64,000 bases of DNA, from NCBI RefSeq assembly GCF_037023745.1, contig NZ_CP146101.1, positions 6,030,001-6,094,000 of the forward strand, written 5' to 3'. Made by a program: the position numbers and the translations under genes. Positions 61,387-64,000 of the stretch are shown one piece after another. Source of the stretch: Streptomyces sp. SCSIO 30461 (lineage in GTDB: Bacteria; Actinomycetota; Actinomycetes; Streptomycetales; Streptomycetaceae). Each line of letters starts with the position of its first letter. Position 1 is the first letter of the stretch. Under the pieces are notes generated by a model that did not search any database, was not told the DNA's origin, and saw nothing but the letters and a program-made list of their open reading frames with translations.

Positions 61387-63244
61387 GTGACTGGTGTTAA
61401 GCGGGTCGTCCTGGGCGTGCGGTGTCGCCGTTGGGGGTGTCAGGGTCGTGGTTGCTGGCTGGTGGTCGGGCGGCGTGTGGGTGGTTCGTGGCCGTCGTGG
61501 GGGCTGTTGGGGGCTTGGCACGGCCGCGTGCGGGTCGTTTGCATGGTCCAGGGCGCCCTCGGGACGGTCAGCCGGCGGCGACCGCCCACTTGTCACTGCC
61601 TGTGGACATGATTCCGAGCACGCCGAGCCGCGCGACGTTGACGGCGGCGGCCAGCAAGGAGAAGTCGGCGGCGATCTTGGCCCGGCCCCGCACCCGGGCG
61701 CGGCGTCCGCCGTGTCGCCGCCGCATCAGGTGGGCGATCTTGCGTTCGACCTTGGGGCGGGTGGCCCGGTAGGCGGCCAGCCAGACGGGGTCCGCACTGC
61801 GAGCCCGGCCCCGGGCCAGGTGTTCTTCGTGAGGGCCGATGGTGATGACGCGTCCGTTCCTGGCGGTAGTGCACTGCGCCGCAAGGGGGCAGGCGGCGCA
61901 GGCGGTCTTGAAGCAGGCCGCCCCACCGCCATCAGACTTCGGGCGGATCGCGGCGGTCACCTGGTTCGGGCAGGTGACCTGCCCTGCCTCCAGATCGATG
62001 GTGAAGGCGTCCTTGGAGAACCGCCCACCGGGCGCGTTGGCCGCCTGCACCTTGACCATCACCCGGGCGCCCGCGTCGTCCAGCTCGGCCAGCAGCGGCC
62101 CGGTCCCGTAAGCGGCGTCGCCGTAGACTTCGGCCCGCGCCTGGTCTGCCTGCTCGGCGGCAGGTGGTTGGAGAACGTCGGCGAGCAGGTCGGCGGCGGG
62201 CTCGGCATCGCCGGCGTTGCCCGCCGTGACCTCGGTCGCGGTGATGACCTCGCTGTCGGGTTCCTCGGCCACATGACCCTTGTAACCGTCGAAGGACCGG
62301 CGGACGGTCTTGTGGCCGTGCCGGGCCTCGGGATCAACCGTGGAGATGACCCGGTCCGCGGCCACCTTGCGGGCGATCTTGAAGACGCCCCCGTCCTGCT
62401 CCAGGTCCTGGCCCAGCACGGTGGCCAGCAACCGCGCGGCCTGGCCCACATCCCCGGGCACGGCCCGGCCGTCCAGCACGGTCAGCAGCGCGAACCCGTC
62501 ACGGGCCCGCGAATCGATGAGGGCTTCCCGCTCGGCCGCGTCCGTCCAGTCGATGACCGGCTTGTCCGTGCTGGTGTAGGCGTCCCCGCTGGAGATCACC
62601 GCCCGCAGCTCGGCCCGCAGCACGTGATCGGCCGCCCGCAGCAGGCCGCGGATGGCCGAACGGATCAGCGTGATGGTGTCCTGCGTGGCCACCGCGTCAT
62701 AGATCGGTGCCGAGTCCAGCACCCTCCTGCGGCCGACCAGTCCGGCCTGTGCAGCAACCTCTACCGTCCGCTCGAAGATCCGGTTCGGCCGGGCGGAAGC
62801 GGCAAGCCTCGCCCGCATGTCGACCAGCACGGTGTGCACGAACCCCGGATGGTCGAAGTCCAGCCCGCCGGCGGCGTACTTCCAGCGCACATCGAACGCG
62901 AACCGCTCGACCGCCTCGCGATCGGACAAACCCTCCAGACGCTGCAGGACCATCACGACCGCCACGATCATCGGCGGCACCGACCTGCGGCCGTCCTCGG
63001 CGAACAGATCGGCGAACATCTCATCGGGGAACAACGCCCGGCACTCGCGGTGCAGCACCGCGTAGATCGAGTTCGGCGCCAGCCGACCCTCGCAGAAACC
63101 CACTGTGGAGGAGAGCAACCCCGGCTGCATCGGAGTCCGGCCCACTGCCATCGCTCAACCTCTCCCCACACCCAGCGACCAACACCCCGCAGCCTGACAC
63201 AGGACGAAGACCCAGCGCGAGCTCACACGATTAACACCAGTCAC
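61387..63244. mobile_element. IS1182-family insertion sequence, complete
   Basis: The element is 1858 bp with perfect 14-bp terminal inverted repeats (GTGACTGGTGTTAA at 61387-61400, complement at 63231-63244) and CTAG on both flanks (61383-61386, 63245-63248). It contains one intact transposase gene. Its left end abuts the MITE-like element with a shared CTAG. The right CTAG contains the stop codon of the RDD gene, so that reading frame is kept. Confidence 0.9.
61568..63151 (-). CDS. IS1182-family transposase
   Basis: This 527-residue DDE transposase has an N-terminal domain (about 50-120, with LQRLEGLSDREAVERFAFDVRWKYA-like text typical of IS1182), first Asp in VLDSAPIYD, second Asp in EVYGDAAYGTG, and a C-terminal Cys cluster (CFKTACAACPLAAQC). 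The Glu is expected in the KVERKIAHLMRR region. The frame is intact, so the element may be active. The start ATG at 63151 lies 80 bp inside the right inverted repeat. Confidence 0.92.
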   Translation of the reverse strand: MAVGRTPMQPGLLSSTVGFCEGRLAPNSIYAVLHRECRALFPDEMFADLFAEDGRRSVPPMIVAVVMVLQRLEGLSDREAVERFAFDVRWKYAAGGLDFDHPGFVHTVLVDMRARLAASARPNRIFERTVEVAAQAGLVGRRRVLDSAPIYDAVATQDTITLIRSAIRGLLRAADHVLRAELRAVISSGDAYTSTDKPVIDWTDAAEREALIDSRARDGFALLTVLDGRAVPGDVGQAARLLATVLGQDLEQDGGVFKIARKVAADRVISTVDPEARHGHKTVRRSFDGYKGHVAEEPDSEVITATEVTAGNAGDAEPAADLLADVLQPPAAEQADQARAEVYGDAAYGTGPLLAELDDAGARVMVKVQAANAPGGRFSKDAFTIDLEAGQVTCPNQVTAAIRPKSDGGGAACFKTACAACPLAAQCTTARNGRVITIGPHEEHLARGRARSADPVWLAAYRATRPKVERKIAHLMRRRHGGRRARVRGRAKIAADFSLLAAAVNVARLGVLGIMSTGSDKWAVAAG

Positions 63245-63712
63245 CTAGATCCGCACCTGCACGGCGCCCGAGAAGCGGTCGTGCAGCCCGCGCCCGTCGC
63301 GGTCCCACACCAGCGCCGGGATACCGAGGCAGAGCAGGAGGCTGCGCAGCACCGCACGCCCGAAGCCGAGTCGTCCGCCGTGCACCGAAACGACCCGGAG
63401 GCCGAGGATCCGCTTGCCGGGGGTGCTGCCGACGGTGCCGACGGTGAGCACGCTCAGTGCGAGCAGGACCAGCAGCGCGGGGTTGCCCGCCGAGGACCAG
63501 TCGCCTCCCGTGATGAGCCCCCACGCGATGAGCATGCAGAGGCCCCAGTCGATGAACAGCGCCCCGAAGCGCCGCCCGAGCGGGGCGATGGCGCCCGGCC
63601 CCTCCTGAGGCAGTCCGAGCTGCTCGCCCCGGTAGCCGAGGTCGCCGCCCGCCTCTTCGACCGCCGCGCGGGGGCCGGACAGCCACGAACCGATTGCTTG
63701 CCTGTTGTCCAC
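63245..63712 (-). CDS. RDD-family membrane protein
   Basis: This 155-residue protein has an N-terminal cytosolic part and an RDD domain with RRFGALFIDWGLCMLIAW (Arg-Asp pair), TPGKRILGLRV and RDGRGLHDRFSG, spanning two to three helices. RDD proteins are often ion or solute carriers of unknown specificity. GTG at 63712 (MDNRQAIGSWL) is preferred; 63766 is an in-frame alternative. Its TAG stop lies in the CTAG target duplicate of the IS, so the coding sequence is intact although its downstream region was displaced. Confidence 0.87.
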   Translation of the reverse strand: MDNRQAIGSWLSGPRAAVEEAGGDLGYRGEQLGLPQEGPGAIAPLGRRFGALFIDWGLCMLIAWGLITGGDWSSAGNPALLVLLALSVLTVGTVGSTPGKRILGLRVVSVHGGRLGFGRAVLRSLLLCLGIPALVWDRDGRGLHDRFSGAVQVRI

Positions 63713-63775
63713 CAGTCCACGGTACTGTGCGCGCTTTCGATCACCCCCGGCCGGGTCAACCGGCAACCGGTCCGG

Positions 63776-63791
63776 TTAACGTCCGCGAAAC
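63776..63791 (+). promoter_or_regulatory. GlnR-type box in the glnA promoter region
   Basis: TTAAC, six bases, GAAAC matches the GlnR half-site pattern gTnAc-n6-GaAAc. It lies about 120 bp before glnA, where GlnR control of glutamine synthetase is well known in Streptomyces. The region also serves the divergent RDD gene. Confidence 0.65.
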
Positions 63792-63912
63792 AAATGAGTC
63801 ATGCTGGAGAAATCCCCGATACCTAGGGTCGTGTGCAGCGTGTGCCACCGCACTGGCCGCACGACCGAGCGACAACCCCGCCCCACCCCGGGCCGGGAGT
63901 AGGAGGAGTTGG

Positions 63913-64000
63913 ATGTTCCAGAACGCCGACGACGCCAAGAAGTACATCGCGGACAACGACGTGAAGATGATCGACGTCCGTTTCTGCGACCTTCCGGGCG
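63913..64000 (+). CDS. glnA: Glutamine synthetase type I, N-terminal part (cut by window end)
   Basis: Only the first 29 codons are present. MFQNADDAKKYIADNDV followed by DVRFCDLPG is the conserved start of actinobacterial GlnA, the ammonia-assimilating, dodecameric enzyme. AGGAGGAG lies a few bases upstream of the ATG at 63913, and a GlnR-type box lies further upstream. The frame is open to the window edge. Confidence 0.93.
   Translation, partial: MFQNADDAKKYIADNDVKMIDVRFCDLPG

Noticed and set aside
61394..63826. 810-codon + strand frame through the IS
   Set aside because: It is antisense to a transposase with recognisable motifs; composition is shadow-like.

Overview
The window is a high-GC actinobacterial chromosome segment, almost certainly from a Streptomyces. 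The evidence is very high GC at third codon positions, many GTG starts, and a gene order that, from memory, matches the core chromosome of S. coelicolor from about SCO2152 to SCO2198 (ctaFDC, nadA, pspA, cobU/T/S, pepA, lpd, sucB, aceE, lipB, lipA, glnA).

Layout. 1-5.2 kb: an atypical receiver protein, an L,D-transpeptidase lipoprotein and the leftward ctaC-ctaD-ctaF operon for cytochrome c oxidase. 5.4-12 kb: a cysteine desulfurase fused to a TusA domain, a PfkB kinase, a secreted or anchored unknown protein, an A-type Fe-S carrier, and nadA, whose product needs an Fe-S cluster and whose promoter carries three copies of one dyad. 12.1-17.4 kb: an RND efflux pump and a NarL-type two-component system. 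17.5-30.1 kb: an accessory block. 30.5-41 kb: pspAA-pspA, membrane proteins, late cobalamin genes cobU (fused), cobT and cobS, and a secreted deacetylase-like protein. 41.6-50.6 kb: leucyl aminopeptidase, then lpd, the two-lipoyl E2, a GntR/FCD regulator and aceE. 50.7-57.7 kb: WYL regulator, SDR, DUF4240, TIGR01777 epimerase, FAD oxidoreductase and a TPR regulator. 57.9-64 kb: lipB, lipA, small conserved proteins, a 173-bp MITE-like element abutting an IS1182-like insertion sequence, an RDD membrane protein and the start of glnA. LipA and LipB supply the lipoate used by the E2 enzyme encoded here.

The most interesting region is the accessory block. Its heart is a translationally coupled three-gene operon: a StrD-like nucleotidyltransferase, phosphoenolpyruvate mutase with the diagnostic EDKxxxxxNS motif, and phosphonopyruvate decarboxylase. 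This set makes phosphonoacetaldehyde and marks a phosphonate natural-product or phosphonate-polymer pathway. Around it lie a PLP fold-type II (threonine-synthase-like) enzyme, a FemAB/GNAT-like possible tRNA-dependent acyltransferase, an ArgJ-type ornithine acetyltransferase of the clavulanate-cluster kind, a TauD-family dioxygenase, an SDR and two MFS transporters. I do not recognise this combination as a characterised cluster. The usual next enzyme after phosphonoacetaldehyde (an iron alcohol dehydrogenase or aminotransferase) is not visible.

No tRNA, rRNA, CRISPR array, integrase or replication origin was seen. Function statements rest on motif recognition by eye; no database search was run.
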